A DNA stretch of 64,000 nt, taken from positions 514,081 to 578,080 of the forward strand of contig JAUJOY010000002.1 in the NCBI GenBank assembly GCA_030447385.1, written 5' to 3'. Source of the DNA: Mycobacteriales bacterium. GTDB lineage: Bacteria > Actinomycetota > Actinomycetes > Mycobacteriales > SCTD01. The position numbers and the translations under genes were made by a program. Shown here piece by piece: positions 37,576-45,948 of the stretch (its first letter is position 1; the number at the start of each line of letters is the position of its first letter). Under the pieces are notes generated by a model, which made no database searches, was not told the DNA's origin, and worked only from the letters and a program-made list of their open reading frames with translations.

Positions 37576-38697
37576 GTGGCGACTCGGAGCGCAGCCGGCG
37601 CGGACACGCCGAAGCGGGCAACCGCCGCAGGGCGGAGCCAGCCGGTGGAGGATGCCGGCTACCTGCTCGAACGCGCGCTGTTCGAGGTCAAGAAGGTCGT
37701 GGTGGGCCAGGACCGCATGGTCGAGCGCATGGTCGTCGCGCTGCTGGCCCGCGGCCACTGCCTGCTCGAGGGCGTGCCAGGGGTGGCGAAGAGCCTGGCG
37801 GTCGAGACGCTGGCGCGGGTGGTGGGCGGGTCCTCGGTGCGCCTGCAGTTCACCCCCGACCTGGTGCCCAGCGACATCGTCGGCACGCGGATCTACCGCG
37901 CCTCCCAGGAGGCCTTCGACGTCGAGCTCGGGCCGGTCTTCGCCAACCTGGTGCTCGTCGACGAGATCAACCGCGCGCCCGCGAAGGTGCAGAGCGCCCT
38001 GCTGGAGGTGATGGCCGAGCGGCAGGTGTCGATCGGCGGCACCACCTACCCGCTGCCGACGCCGTTCCTCGTGCTGGCCACGCAGAACCCGATCGAGTCC
38101 GAGGGCGTCTACCCGCTGCCGGAGGCCCAGCGCGACCGCTTCCTGCTCAAGGTCGAGGTGGGTCACCCGTCGATGTCGGAGGAGATGGAGATCGTCCGGC
38201 GCATGGCGGTCTCGCCGCCGCAGGCCGAGCAGGTGCTCTCGCTCGACGAGCTCGTCACGCTGCAGGCAGCCGTGGACACCGTCTTCCTGCACCACGCGGT
38301 GGGGGAGTACGCCGTGCGCCTCGTCATGGCGACCCGCGAGCCGGAGCGGTGGGGGCTGGCGGCCCTGCGGCCGCTGCTCGCCCACGGCGCGTCACCGCGC
38401 GGGAGCCTCGGGCTGGTCCAGGGCGCGAAGGCGCTGGCGGTGCTGCGCGGCAGGGACTACGTGCTGCCGGTCGACATCGCCGACCTCGCGGTCGACGTCC
38501 TCGCCCACCGGCTCGTGCTCACCTATGAGGCGCTCGCCGACGAGGTGCCCGCCAGCAAGGTCGTCGCCCAGGTGCTGGAGAAGGTGGACCCGCCGCAGGT
38601 GGCTCCCTCGCAGCACTTCTCGCGTGGCTCCCGCCCGGAAGGTCCGCTGCGCAAGGAGGCCGGCGCTCCCGAGACGTCAGGTCAGGGCGTCGCGTGA
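37576..38697 (+). CDS. MoxR-family AAA+ ATPase
   Basis: A 373-aa AAA+ chaperone-like ATPase. Walker A is the GVPGVAKS variant (about 67-74), Walker B is LVLVDEINRAP, and sensor 1 is VLATQNPIE. GGAGG lies five bases before GTG 37576. It forms an operon with a DUF58 and a VWA protein (ATGA-type overlaps), the typical MoxR set thought to insert metals or fold extracytoplasmic complexes. The C-terminal about 35 residues are a variable tail. Confidence 0.93.
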   Translation: MATRSAAGADTPKRATAAGRSQPVEDAGYLLERALFEVKKVVVGQDRMVERMVVALLARGHCLLEGVPGVAKSLAVETLARVVGGSSVRLQFTPDLVPSDIVGTRIYRASQEAFDVELGPVFANLVLVDEINRAPAKVQSALLEVMAERQVSIGGTTYPLPTPFLVLATQNPIESEGVYPLPEAQRDRFLLKVEVGHPSMSEEMEIVRRMAVSPPQAEQVLSLDELVTLQAAVDTVFLHHAVGEYAVRLVMATREPERWGLAALRPLLAHGASPRGSLGLVQGAKALAVLRGRDYVLPVDIADLAVDVLAHRLVLTYEALADEVPASKVVAQVLEKVDPPQVAPSQHFSRGSRPEGPLRKEAGAPETSGQGVA

Positions 38698-39692
38698 AGG
38701 CCCGCGGCCTCGTGCCCGCCCCCGCACGCGCTCCCCTGCCGGCGGCGCCGGTAGCTCCGGCTGCCTCGGTCCGCCGGCTGTCCCTGCAGGTGACCTCCCG
38801 GCTCGACGGCCTGCTGCAGGGCGACCACCTGGGCTACCTGCCGGGTCCGGGCACCGAGCCGGCGGAGGCGCGCGCCTACAGCCCTGGCGACGACGTACGC
38901 CGGATCGACTGGTCGGTCACGGCCCGCACGGGCGACCCCTACGTCCGTGACGCGGTCGCCGAGCGCGAGCTGGAGACGACGCTGCTCGTCGACCTCACCG
39001 CCTCCATGTCGTTCGGCACCGCGCGGTCGGAGAAGCGCGAGGTGGCCGTGGCGCTCGCGGCGGCCGTCGGCCACCTGGCCGCGGGGCCCGGGGACCGGCT
39101 CGGCGCGATCGTGCTCTCCGACGCCCTCCGGCGCCTGCCGGCCCGAGGCGGACGCGCCGCCTCGCTGGCGCTCCTGCACGTGCTCCAGAGCACCCGGCCC
39201 GGTGACGGTGCAGGTCCCTCGCTGGCCGAGGGGCTGGTCGCCGTCGCGAACCCGCCGCGCCGGCGCGGCCTCGTCGTCGTCGTGTCCGACCTGATCGAGC
39301 CGGCTGCCCGCACGGGGGAAGGCGCCCCGGGTACGGCCGGCGGCGACCCCTCCTGGGCGCGACCGCTGCGCATGCTGGCCCGCCGCCACGACGTGGTGGT
39401 GGCCGAGATCATCGACCCGCGGGAGATGGAGCTGCCCGCCCTGGGGGTGCTGCGTCTGGTCGATCCCGAGACCGGGCGCCACCTCGAGGTGCAGACGTCG
39501 GACCGGCGGGTGCGCGAGCGCTACGCCGAGGCTGCACTGGCCCGACGGGCCCGCCACGCCGCCGCGGTCCGTCGGGCCCGTGCCGGCCACCTGGTCCTGC
39601 GCACCGACCGGGACTGGCTGCCTGTGCTGGCCTCCTTCCTGGCCACCCGCCGCCGGCTGCGCGCCGCCGGCCGTCCGAGCACCGGCCGCTGA
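38694..39692 (+). CDS. DUF58 protein of the MoxR operon
   Basis: A 332-aa protein with the DUF58 signature ARAYSPGDDVRRIDWSVTARTGDPYVRD, followed by a VWA-like fold beginning TLLVDLTASMSFG, where the DxSxS metal site is degenerate (DLTASMS). VVVVSDLIEP belongs to the same fold. No TM segments are obvious. Its start overlaps the moxR stop, and the next VWA gene overlaps its stop. It probably is a scaffold for MoxR action. Confidence 0.9.
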   Translation: MKARGLVPAPARAPLPAAPVAPAASVRRLSLQVTSRLDGLLQGDHLGYLPGPGTEPAEARAYSPGDDVRRIDWSVTARTGDPYVRDAVAERELETTLLVDLTASMSFGTARSEKREVAVALAAAVGHLAAGPGDRLGAIVLSDALRRLPARGGRAASLALLHVLQSTRPGDGAGPSLAEGLVAVANPPRRRGLVVVVSDLIEPAARTGEGAPGTAGGDPSWARPLRMLARRHDVVVAEIIDPREMELPALGVLRLVDPETGRHLEVQTSDRRVRERYAEAALARRARHAAAVRRARAGHLVLRTDRDWLPVLASFLATRRRLRAAGRPSTGR

Positions 39693-40639
39693 TGAGCTTC
39701 CTCGCGCCGTACCGGCTGTGGCTCCTGCTGCTGGTCCTGGGCCTCGCCGTCGCCTACGTGGTGCTGCAGCGCCGCAAGCCGGCCTTCGCGGTCCGCTTCA
39801 CCGAGCTGGAGCTGCTCGCGTCCGTGGCACCGCGCAGTCCCGGCTGGCGGCGGCACGTCCCGGCGGCGGTCCTGCTGCTGGCGCTGGCCGCACTGACCGT
39901 CGCCTTCGCCCGCCCCGAGGCCGACGTCGAGGTGCCGCGCGAGCGGGCGACGATCGTCGTGGCGCTCGACACCTCCATCTCCATGCAGGCCCTCGACGTC
40001 CCCCCCGACCGGATCACCGCCGCCAAGGACGCGGCGGCCAGCTTCGTGCAGGGCCTGCCGGACCGCTTCAACGTCGGGCTGGTCTCCTTCAGCGGCAACG
40101 CGTCGATCGTGGTGCCCCCGACCCAGGACCACGTCGCGGTCGTGTCGGCCGTGCGCGGCCTGCCCCTCGGGCCGAGCACGGCCATCGGTGAGGCCGTCTT
40201 CGCGAGCCTGCAGGCCATCCGGTCGGTGCCCGGGGAGCCCGGCCAGGCTCCGCCGCCGGCGCGCATCGTGCTGCTCAGCGACGGCACCAACACCGTCGGG
40301 CGCCCCCTTGCGCTGGCCGCCGAGGCCGCCCGCGAGGCGGGCGTGCCCGTGTCGACGATCGCGTTCGGGACGGCCGAGGGCACCGTCGAGGTGCAGGGAC
40401 AGCGGATCCAGGTCCCGGTGGACGGTCCGGCGCTGGAGCGGTTCGCCGCGTCCACCGGTGGCAGCTCCTTCGCCGCGGAGAGCGGGGAGGAGCTGACGGC
40501 GGTCTACGACGACATCGGCAGCCAGGTGGGCACCACCACCGAGCGCCGGGAGGTCACGGCGGCGGTGACCGGCATCGGCCTGGGCCTCGCGCTGCTGGCC
40601 GCACTGGGCTCGCTGGTCTGGGGCGCACGGCTGCCGTGA
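39692..40639 (+). CDS. VWA-domain membrane protein of the MoxR operon
   Basis: A 315-aa BatA-like protein. An N-terminal TM (LWLLLLVLGLAVAYVVL) and a second (VLLLALAALTVAFA) precede the von Willebrand A domain. The intact MIDAS motif DTSIS starts at Asp93, with further metal-site residues in LSDGTNT. A third TM lies at the C-terminus. The VWA domain faces outside. A TGATG overlap couples it to the DUF58 gene, and its end overlaps the acetyltransferase fusion gene. Confidence 0.92.
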   Translation: MSFLAPYRLWLLLLVLGLAVAYVVLQRRKPAFAVRFTELELLASVAPRSPGWRRHVPAAVLLLALAALTVAFARPEADVEVPRERATIVVALDTSISMQALDVPPDRITAAKDAAASFVQGLPDRFNVGLVSFSGNASIVVPPTQDHVAVVSAVRGLPLGPSTAIGEAVFASLQAIRSVPGEPGQAPPPARIVLLSDGTNTVGRPLALAAEAAREAGVPVSTIAFGTAEGTVEVQGQRIQVPVDGPALERFAASTGGSSFAAESGEELTAVYDDIGSQVGTTTERREVTAAVTGIGLGLALLAALGSLVWGARLP

Positions 40640-43359
40640 CGTCTCCGGCTGGGACGCCAGGGCCGGCAGCATCGCCGCCTGGCCCTGTCCGGGACTACCC
40701 GCGGTCGTGGGAGGCCGACGTCGTCCTCAGCGACGGCGGCACGGCCCGGCTGCGACCCATCCGCCCGGATGACGCCGACCGGCTGCGCACCTTCCAGGGC
40801 CGGCTGTCGCCGGAGACGGTCTACAACCGCTTCTTCTCCTACCGCCCGGCGCTCTCGGCCAGCGAGATCACCTACTTCACCTCGGTCGACCACACCGACC
40901 GGGTGGCGCTGGTCGCGCTGCTGCAGGGCGAGATCATCGGCGTCGTCCGCTACGACCGGCTTCCCGGCACCCGAGACGCCGAGGTCGCGTTCGTCGTCGA
41001 GGACGCCCATCAGGGCCGTGGGCTCGGCCCGGTGCTGCTCGAGCACCTGGCGGCGGCGGCGGGCGAGCGCGGGATCGACCGCTTCCTGGCCGACACGCTC
41101 CCCACCAACGGCGCGATGCTCGCGGTCTTTCGCACCGCCGGCTACTCGGTGTCGCGGGTCCTCGCCGACGGCTACGTCGAGCTGTCCTTCCCGATCCGGC
41201 AGACCGAGACGTCGCTGTCGGTCATGCGGGCGCGGGAGCACCGCGCAGAGGCCCGCTCGATGCGGCGGCTGCTCGCGCCCCGCTCCGTCGCCGTCATCGG
41301 CGCCTCCCGGGAGCGCGGGACGCCGGGGCACGAGGTGCTCCGCTCCCTGCTGTCGAGCGGATTCGAGGGCCCGGTCTATCCGGTCAACGCGGCCGCGGAC
41401 CATGTCGGCGGTGTGGCGGCGTACCCCGACGTGCGGCAGGTGCCCGGGCCGGTCGACCTGGCCGTGGTCGCGGTCCCCGCGTCGGAGGTGGCCGAGGTGG
41501 TGCGGTCGTGCGGCGAGAAGGGCGTCCACGGCCTGATCGTCGTGTCCGGAGGGTTCGCCGACGCCGGGCCGGAGGGGTCGGGGCGGCTCGAGGAGGTCGT
41601 GCGGCTGGCCCGCTCGGGCGGCATGCGCCTCATCGGACCGAACGCGATGGGGGTGGTGAACACCGACCCCTCCGTACGCCTGCACGCGAGCTTCACCGCT
41701 GCCGCTCCTCCGGTCGGACGGGTCGGGGTGTTCTCGCAGTCGGGGGCGCTTGCCGGGACGTTCCTCGCGCAGGCCTGCCGCCGCGCCCTGGGGCTCTCGA
41801 CGTTCGTGTCGATCGGCGACCGCGGGGACGTCTCGGGCAACGACCTGCTGCAGTACTGGCAGGACGACCCGCGCACCGACGTCGTCCTGCTGCACCTGCT
41901 CGGCTTCGGCAACCCGCGCAAGTTCGCCCGGGTCGCCAGGGAGCTCGGCCGCAGCAAGCCGGTGGTCGCGCTGAAGAGCGGCCACGGCCGCAGCGACGTC
42001 GCGGTCGACGCTCTTTTCGGCTCGGCCGGCGTGGTGCGCGTCGGCTCGTTGGCGCAGCTGTTCGAGGCCGCCCAGCTGTTCGCCCTGCAGCCCCTGCCGG
42101 CCGGCCGCCGGGTCGGGATCCTCGGCAACTCCACCGCTCTGGCCGCGATGGCGGCCGACGCCTGTCGGGGGCTGGACCTCGAGGTCCCGGAGCTGGACGG
42201 GGAGTCCCAGGAGCGGCTGCGGGTCCTGACCGGGACGACGTCCAGCCTCAACCCGGTGAATCTCGGACCGTTCGCGGGGCCGGCGGAGCTCGCCGCCGGG
42301 CTCGACGTGCTCACCACGAGCGGGCAGGTCGACGCGGTCCTCGCCCTGGTGGTGCCGCCGCCGTCCGCCGACCCCGCGGCGACCGACCGGATGGCCGAGG
42401 TCCTGCGGGAGCGCAGCGGCGGGGCGCTTCCGCTGCTGGCCAGCTTTCTCGGCCACGACGGCGTGCCCGACAGCCTGGCTGCCCTCGTCGACGGGGTTCC
42501 CGGGAGTGGGTCGGTCCCGTCGTACGCCTCGGCGGAGTCTGCCGCGCTCGCCCTGTCGCGTGCCGTCGCGTACGCCGAGTGGCGGGCGCGACCGCCAGGG
42601 CAGGTGCCCGACCTCGCGGGGCTGGATCTGCCTGCGGTTCGCGGCGCCCTGGAGGGCCTGCCGGGCGACGGCAGCTGGCTGTCGCAGGAGCAGGCCGCCC
42701 GCCTCCTCGCACACGTCGGGATCCCGGTGTGGCCCGCGGCCCTGGTCGCAGATGCGGACGCCGCGGTCGAGGCCGCCTCCCGGATGGGCTGGCCGGTGGC
42801 TCTCAAGGCGGCGTCCGAGCAGTGGCGCCACCGCCTCGACGTGGGCGCTGTCCGCCTGCGGCTGCCGGGCCCCCGCGAGCTGCGCAGCGCGTTCGCCGAC
42901 ATCCGGGGCGTCGTCGGGGACGGCCCGCTCTACGTGCAGCCGATGGCGGATCCGGGCGTCTCCACGGTGGTGCGACTCGTGCAGGACGCCTCCGCCGGAC
43001 CCCTGATCTCCCTGCGCCTCGGGGGGGTGGCGGCCGACCTGCTCGTCGACCCGGTGACCCGCACGCTCCCGCTGACCGACCGCGACGCCCATGACCTGGT
43101 GCGCAACATCCGCGGTCACCAGCTGCTGACCGGGGTCGCCGGCCGGCCGGCTGCGGACGTCGCGGCGCTCGAGGACCTGCTGCTGCGGGTGGCCCGCCTC
43201 GGCGAGGAGCTGTCCGAGGTGGCCGAGCTCGTGCTGGATCCGGTGCTGGTGCAGCAGTCCGGTGTCTCACCGCTGCACGCGGGGCTGCGTCTGCTGCCTC
43301 CTGCGTCCGACCCGGAGCGCGGGCCGCGCCGGCTCGGCTCGTCCCATCCGGTCCTGTGA
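40636..43359 (+). CDS. GNAT-acyl-CoA synthetase (NDP-forming) fusion, Pat-like protein acetyltransferase
   Basis: A 907-aa multidomain protein. Residues 30-190 are a GNAT domain (VVEDAHQGRGLGPVLLEHL binds acetyl-CoA). About 205-880 are the CoA-binding, succinyl-CoA-ligase and ATP-grasp modules of an NDP-forming acyl-CoA synthetase. The ligase-domain segment reads LKSGHGRSDVAVDALFGSAG and lacks the ASHTGALAG-type stretch with the phosphorylated His, so the synthetase is probably inactive. This matches Pat-type lysine acetyltransferases, which use that part as a sensor. The GNAT domain is N-terminal, the actinobacterial order. Targets such as acetyl-CoA synthetase are likely. Confidence 0.9.
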   Translation: MTSPAGTPGPAASPPGPVRDYPRSWEADVVLSDGGTARLRPIRPDDADRLRTFQGRLSPETVYNRFFSYRPALSASEITYFTSVDHTDRVALVALLQGEIIGVVRYDRLPGTRDAEVAFVVEDAHQGRGLGPVLLEHLAAAAGERGIDRFLADTLPTNGAMLAVFRTAGYSVSRVLADGYVELSFPIRQTETSLSVMRAREHRAEARSMRRLLAPRSVAVIGASRERGTPGHEVLRSLLSSGFEGPVYPVNAAADHVGGVAAYPDVRQVPGPVDLAVVAVPASEVAEVVRSCGEKGVHGLIVVSGGFADAGPEGSGRLEEVVRLARSGGMRLIGPNAMGVVNTDPSVRLHASFTAAAPPVGRVGVFSQSGALAGTFLAQACRRALGLSTFVSIGDRGDVSGNDLLQYWQDDPRTDVVLLHLLGFGNPRKFARVARELGRSKPVVALKSGHGRSDVAVDALFGSAGVVRVGSLAQLFEAAQLFALQPLPAGRRVGILGNSTALAAMAADACRGLDLEVPELDGESQERLRVLTGTTSSLNPVNLGPFAGPAELAAGLDVLTTSGQVDAVLALVVPPPSADPAATDRMAEVLRERSGGALPLLASFLGHDGVPDSLAALVDGVPGSGSVPSYASAESAALALSRAVAYAEWRARPPGQVPDLAGLDLPAVRGALEGLPGDGSWLSQEQAARLLAHVGIPVWPAALVADADAAVEAASRMGWPVALKAASEQWRHRLDVGAVRLRLPGPRELRSAFADIRGVVGDGPLYVQPMADPGVSTVVRLVQDASAGPLISLRLGGVAADLLVDPVTRTLPLTDRDAHDLVRNIRGHQLLTGVAGRPAADVAALEDLLLRVARLGEELSEVAELVLDPVLVQQSGVSPLHAGLRLLPPASDPERGPRRLGSSHPVL

Positions 43360-43384
43360 CCGGAGCCGGTGACAGACTCGCCGC

Positions 43385-43864
43385 GTGCACATCTCGGCGA
43401 AGGCGGACTACGCGGTACGCGCCGCGATCCACCTCGCCTCGGTCTCCGAGGGCCCGACGAAGAGCGAGGCCATCGCGCTCGCGCAGGGCATCCCGGCGAA
43501 GTTCCTGGAGGCCATCCTCACCAGCCTGCGCGAGGCCAACGTCGTCCGCAGCCAGCGCGGCGCCTCCGGCGGCTTCTGGCTGAGCCGCCCCGCCGACTCG
43601 ATCACGGTGGCCGACGTCATGCGAGCGGTGGACGGGCCGCTCGCGAGCGTCCGCGGCCAGCGGCCCGAGGACGTGGCCTACACCGGGTCGGCTGCTCCGC
43701 TCAGCTCGGTCTGGCTGGCGGTGCGCTCGAGCCTGCGCGAGGTCCTGGAGCACGTGACGCTGGCCGACATCGCGACGGGGCATCTGCCCGAGCACGTGGT
43801 GGCGCGGGCGGCCGAGCCGCAGGTGTGGCACACGGCGGGCACCCATCTCCTACCGGTCGAGTAG
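43385..43864 (+). CDS. Rrf2-family transcriptional regulator without cysteines
   Basis: A 159-aa winged-helix protein. ISAKADYAVRAAIHLA and LREANVVRSQRGASGGFWLSRP are the Rrf2 DNA-binding signature. The protein contains no cysteine at all, so it cannot bind an Fe-S cluster like IscR or NsrR and is closer to CymR-type regulators of sulfur metabolism. It lies just before the leader peptide and sulfonate-type transporter operon, which it may control. This link is inference. Start GTG 43385. Confidence 0.9.
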   Translation: MHISAKADYAVRAAIHLASVSEGPTKSEAIALAQGIPAKFLEAILTSLREANVVRSQRGASGGFWLSRPADSITVADVMRAVDGPLASVRGQRPEDVAYTGSAAPLSSVWLAVRSSLREVLEHVTLADIATGHLPEHVVARAAEPQVWHTAGTHLLPVE

Positions 43865-43869
43865 GAGAT
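43845..43869. terminator. Hairpin spanning the Rrf2 stop codon
   Basis: A perfect 9-bp inverted repeat, ATCTCCTAC / GTAGGAGAT, with a 7-base loop, includes the TAG stop. It could terminate the regulator transcript before the leader peptide promoter. Being a clean palindrome near a regulator gene, it could instead be an operator. Confidence 0.45.
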
Positions 43870-43896
43870 CAGCGGGATCTGTGGCATTCTGTCCCG

Positions 43897-43974
43897 GTGC
43901 CCGCCTACGACCTGATGCTGGACCCCTTCTGGGTCGGCCGTCGTGCGGACGCCTTCGACGAGACCTGTCGCTGA
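43897..43974 (+). CDS. 25-aa Cys-Arg leader peptide before the sulfonate-type ABC operon
   Basis: A short frame starting with GTG, reading MPAYDLMLDPFWVGRR and ending in DETCR-stop. Actinobacteria carry short leader peptides that end in Cys-Arg or similar in front of sulfur assimilation and sulfonate transport genes, thought to sense cysteine supply by ribosome stalling. The position, 64 bp before a sulfonate-type binding protein, fits. The repeat TCGCTGACG at its end and 23 bp later (43969-43977 and 43992-44000) could take part in alternative structures. A strong Shine-Dalgarno is lacking. Confidence 0.5.
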   Translation: MPAYDLMLDPFWVGRRADAFDETCR

Positions 43975-44038
43975 CGTCGCCGCGTCGTTTCGCTGACGCC
44001 CGCCGCCCCCCGACCCGTCGCCCGTCTGGATCTCGTCT

Positions 44039-45154
44039 GTGTCAGCACAACCTCGATCCGCCCCTGCCCGCCTGACCTGCGGCGCCGCCCGGCTCCGCCT
44101 CCCCCTCCTCGTCGCCCTGCTGATCGTCCTGGCCGGTTGCGCGACGACCGACAGCAGCTCCTTCGCCGCGGCTCGAGGACCGGCGTCCACCGCCGGCGGC
44201 TCCCCGGCTGCCCTGCTGCGGCTCGGCTACTTCCCCAACGTCACCCACGCCACGGCCGTCTACGGGGACGCGTCGGGTGTCCTCGCCGGAGCTCTCGGCA
44301 GCACCCGGCTGCGGACGCAGACGTTCCCGGCGGGTCCGGCAGCGGTCGAGGCGCTGTTCGCCGGGGCGCTCGACGCCGCCTACCTCGGACCCAACCCCAC
44401 GATCAACGCCTTCGTGCAGAGCCGTGGGGAGGCCGTCCGCATCGTCGGCGGCGCCACCAGCGGCGGTGCCTCCCTCGTGGTCCGCCCCGGCATCTCCGAC
44501 GTGGCGCAGCTGCGGGGCGCGAGGATCGCCGCGCCGCAGACCGGCGGAACGCAGGACATCGCCCTGCGCCAGTTCCTCACCGGGCACGGGTTCGCGGTGG
44601 ACCGCGGCGGCCGCGGGGACGTGACCGTGCTCGCCCAGGACAACCCGGTCACGCTCAGCGCGTTCGCGGCCGGGCACATCGACGGGGCCTGGGTTCCCGA
44701 GCCGTGGGCGTCCCGGCTCGTCCTGGAAGCCGGGGGCTCGGTGCTGGTGGACGAGAAGGACCTGTGGCCCGGCGGGCGCTTCGTGACCACCCACCTGGTC
44801 GTGCGCACCGACTACCTGCGGGCCCACCCGCAGACGGTCCGTGCCCTTCTCGAGGGGTCGGTGGAGGCCAACCGGCAGCTGAACGCCGACCCGGCCACAG
44901 CCCGGCCGGTCGTCAACAGCGCGCTCGAGAGGCTGACCGGCAGGCCGCTGCCCGCCGCCACCCTCGACCGGGCGTTCTCCTCGATGGTGTCGACCGACGA
45001 CCCGGTGGCCTCGTCGCTGGCCAGCTCCGCCGAGCATGCCGTCGCTGCCGGCCTGCTGGGCGAGGTCGACCTGCGCGGCATCTACGACCTGACCCTGCTG
45101 CGCGAGGTCCTGCGCGGCCCCGTCGACGATGCCGGCCTCGGAGGCTCCGCGTGA
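44039..45154 (+). CDS. ABC transporter substrate-binding lipoprotein, sulfonate/nitrate/taurine type
   Basis: A 371-aa lipoprotein; LLIVLAGC puts the lipidated Cys at residue 34. The mature domain starts LRLGYFPNVTHATAVYG and contains AYLGPNPTINAF and VPEPWASRLVLEAGG, the NMT1/SsuA-NrtA pattern. It delivers an anion such as an alkanesulfonate to the permease. The Cys-Arg leader peptide and Rrf2 regulator upstream favour sulfur compounds over nitrate. A GTGA overlap couples it to the ATPase. Confidence 0.88.
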   Translation: MSAQPRSAPARLTCGAARLRLPLLVALLIVLAGCATTDSSSFAAARGPASTAGGSPAALLRLGYFPNVTHATAVYGDASGVLAGALGSTRLRTQTFPAGPAAVEALFAGALDAAYLGPNPTINAFVQSRGEAVRIVGGATSGGASLVVRPGISDVAQLRGARIAAPQTGGTQDIALRQFLTGHGFAVDRGGRGDVTVLAQDNPVTLSAFAAGHIDGAWVPEPWASRLVLEAGGSVLVDEKDLWPGGRFVTTHLVVRTDYLRAHPQTVRALLEGSVEANRQLNADPATARPVVNSALERLTGRPLPAATLDRAFSSMVSTDDPVASSLASSAEHAVAAGLLGEVDLRGIYDLTLLREVLRGPVDDAGLGGSA

Positions 45155-45948
45155 CCCTGCTCGACACCTTCACCCCCGCGCGAGCCCTGCCCGAGCCGCT
45201 GCCCGACGGCGTGGCCGTACGCCTGTCCGGCGTCAGCAAGCGCTTCGGCGACGGCCCCACGGTGCTGGAGGACATCAGCCTGGACGTGCGGGAGGGGGAG
45301 TTCGTCTGCCTGCTGGGCGCTTCCGGGTGCGGCAAGTCCACCTTGCTCAACCTCGTGGCTGGGCTCGACTCGCCTTCGGCCGGCGCCGTCCGGGTGCCCG
45401 GCGGGCGGGCGGCGCTGATGTTCCAGGAGTCGGCGCTGCTGCCCTGGCTCACGGCCTCGCAGAACGTCGAGCTGGCGCTGCGGCTGCGCGGCGTGGGGCG
45501 CAGGCAGCGGCGCGAGCGCTCGGCTGAGCTGCTCGACCTCGTACGCCTGCGCGACGCCGGCGGCAAGCGGGTGCACGAGCTGTCCGGTGGGATGCGGCAG
45601 CGGGTGGCGATGGCCCGGGCCCTGGCCCAGGAGAGCGGCGTCCTGCTCATGGACGAGCCGTTCGCCGCGCTCGACGCCATCACGCGTGACGTCCTGCACG
45701 AGGAGCTCGTCCGGCTGCGCGAGTCCCAGCAGCTCACGGTGCTGTTCGTGACGCACAACGTGCGCGAGGCCGTCCGTCTCGGCGACCGGGTCGTCCTGCT
45801 GTCCTCGCGGCCGGGGCGGATCGCGCGGGAGTACCCCGTGGAGTGCCGGCAGCCGCGACGCATCGAGTCGCCCGGGGTCAGCTCGCTGTCCGTGGCGATC
45901 ACCGAGGACCTGCGCACCGAGATCCGCCGCCACGGCGGGCAGTCATGA
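45151..45948 (+). CDS. ABC transporter ATPase, sulfonate/nitrate/taurine type
   Basis: A 265-aa ATP-binding subunit. Walker A is GASGCGKST (about 56-64), the Q-loop is ALMFQESALLPWLTA, the signature LSGGMRQRVAMARAL, Walker B LLMDEPFAALD and the H-loop FVTHNVREAV. This is the SsuB/TauB/NrtD subtype. It is flanked by GTGA and ATGA overlaps with the binding protein and the permease. Confidence 0.93.
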   Translation: MTLLDTFTPARALPEPLPDGVAVRLSGVSKRFGDGPTVLEDISLDVREGEFVCLLGASGCGKSTLLNLVAGLDSPSAGAVRVPGGRAALMFQESALLPWLTASQNVELALRLRGVGRRQRRERSAELLDLVRLRDAGGKRVHELSGGMRQRVAMARALAQESGVLLMDEPFAALDAITRDVLHEELVRLRESQQLTVLFVTHNVREAVRLGDRVVLLSSRPGRIAREYPVECRQPRRIESPGVSSLSVAITEDLRTEIRRHGGQS

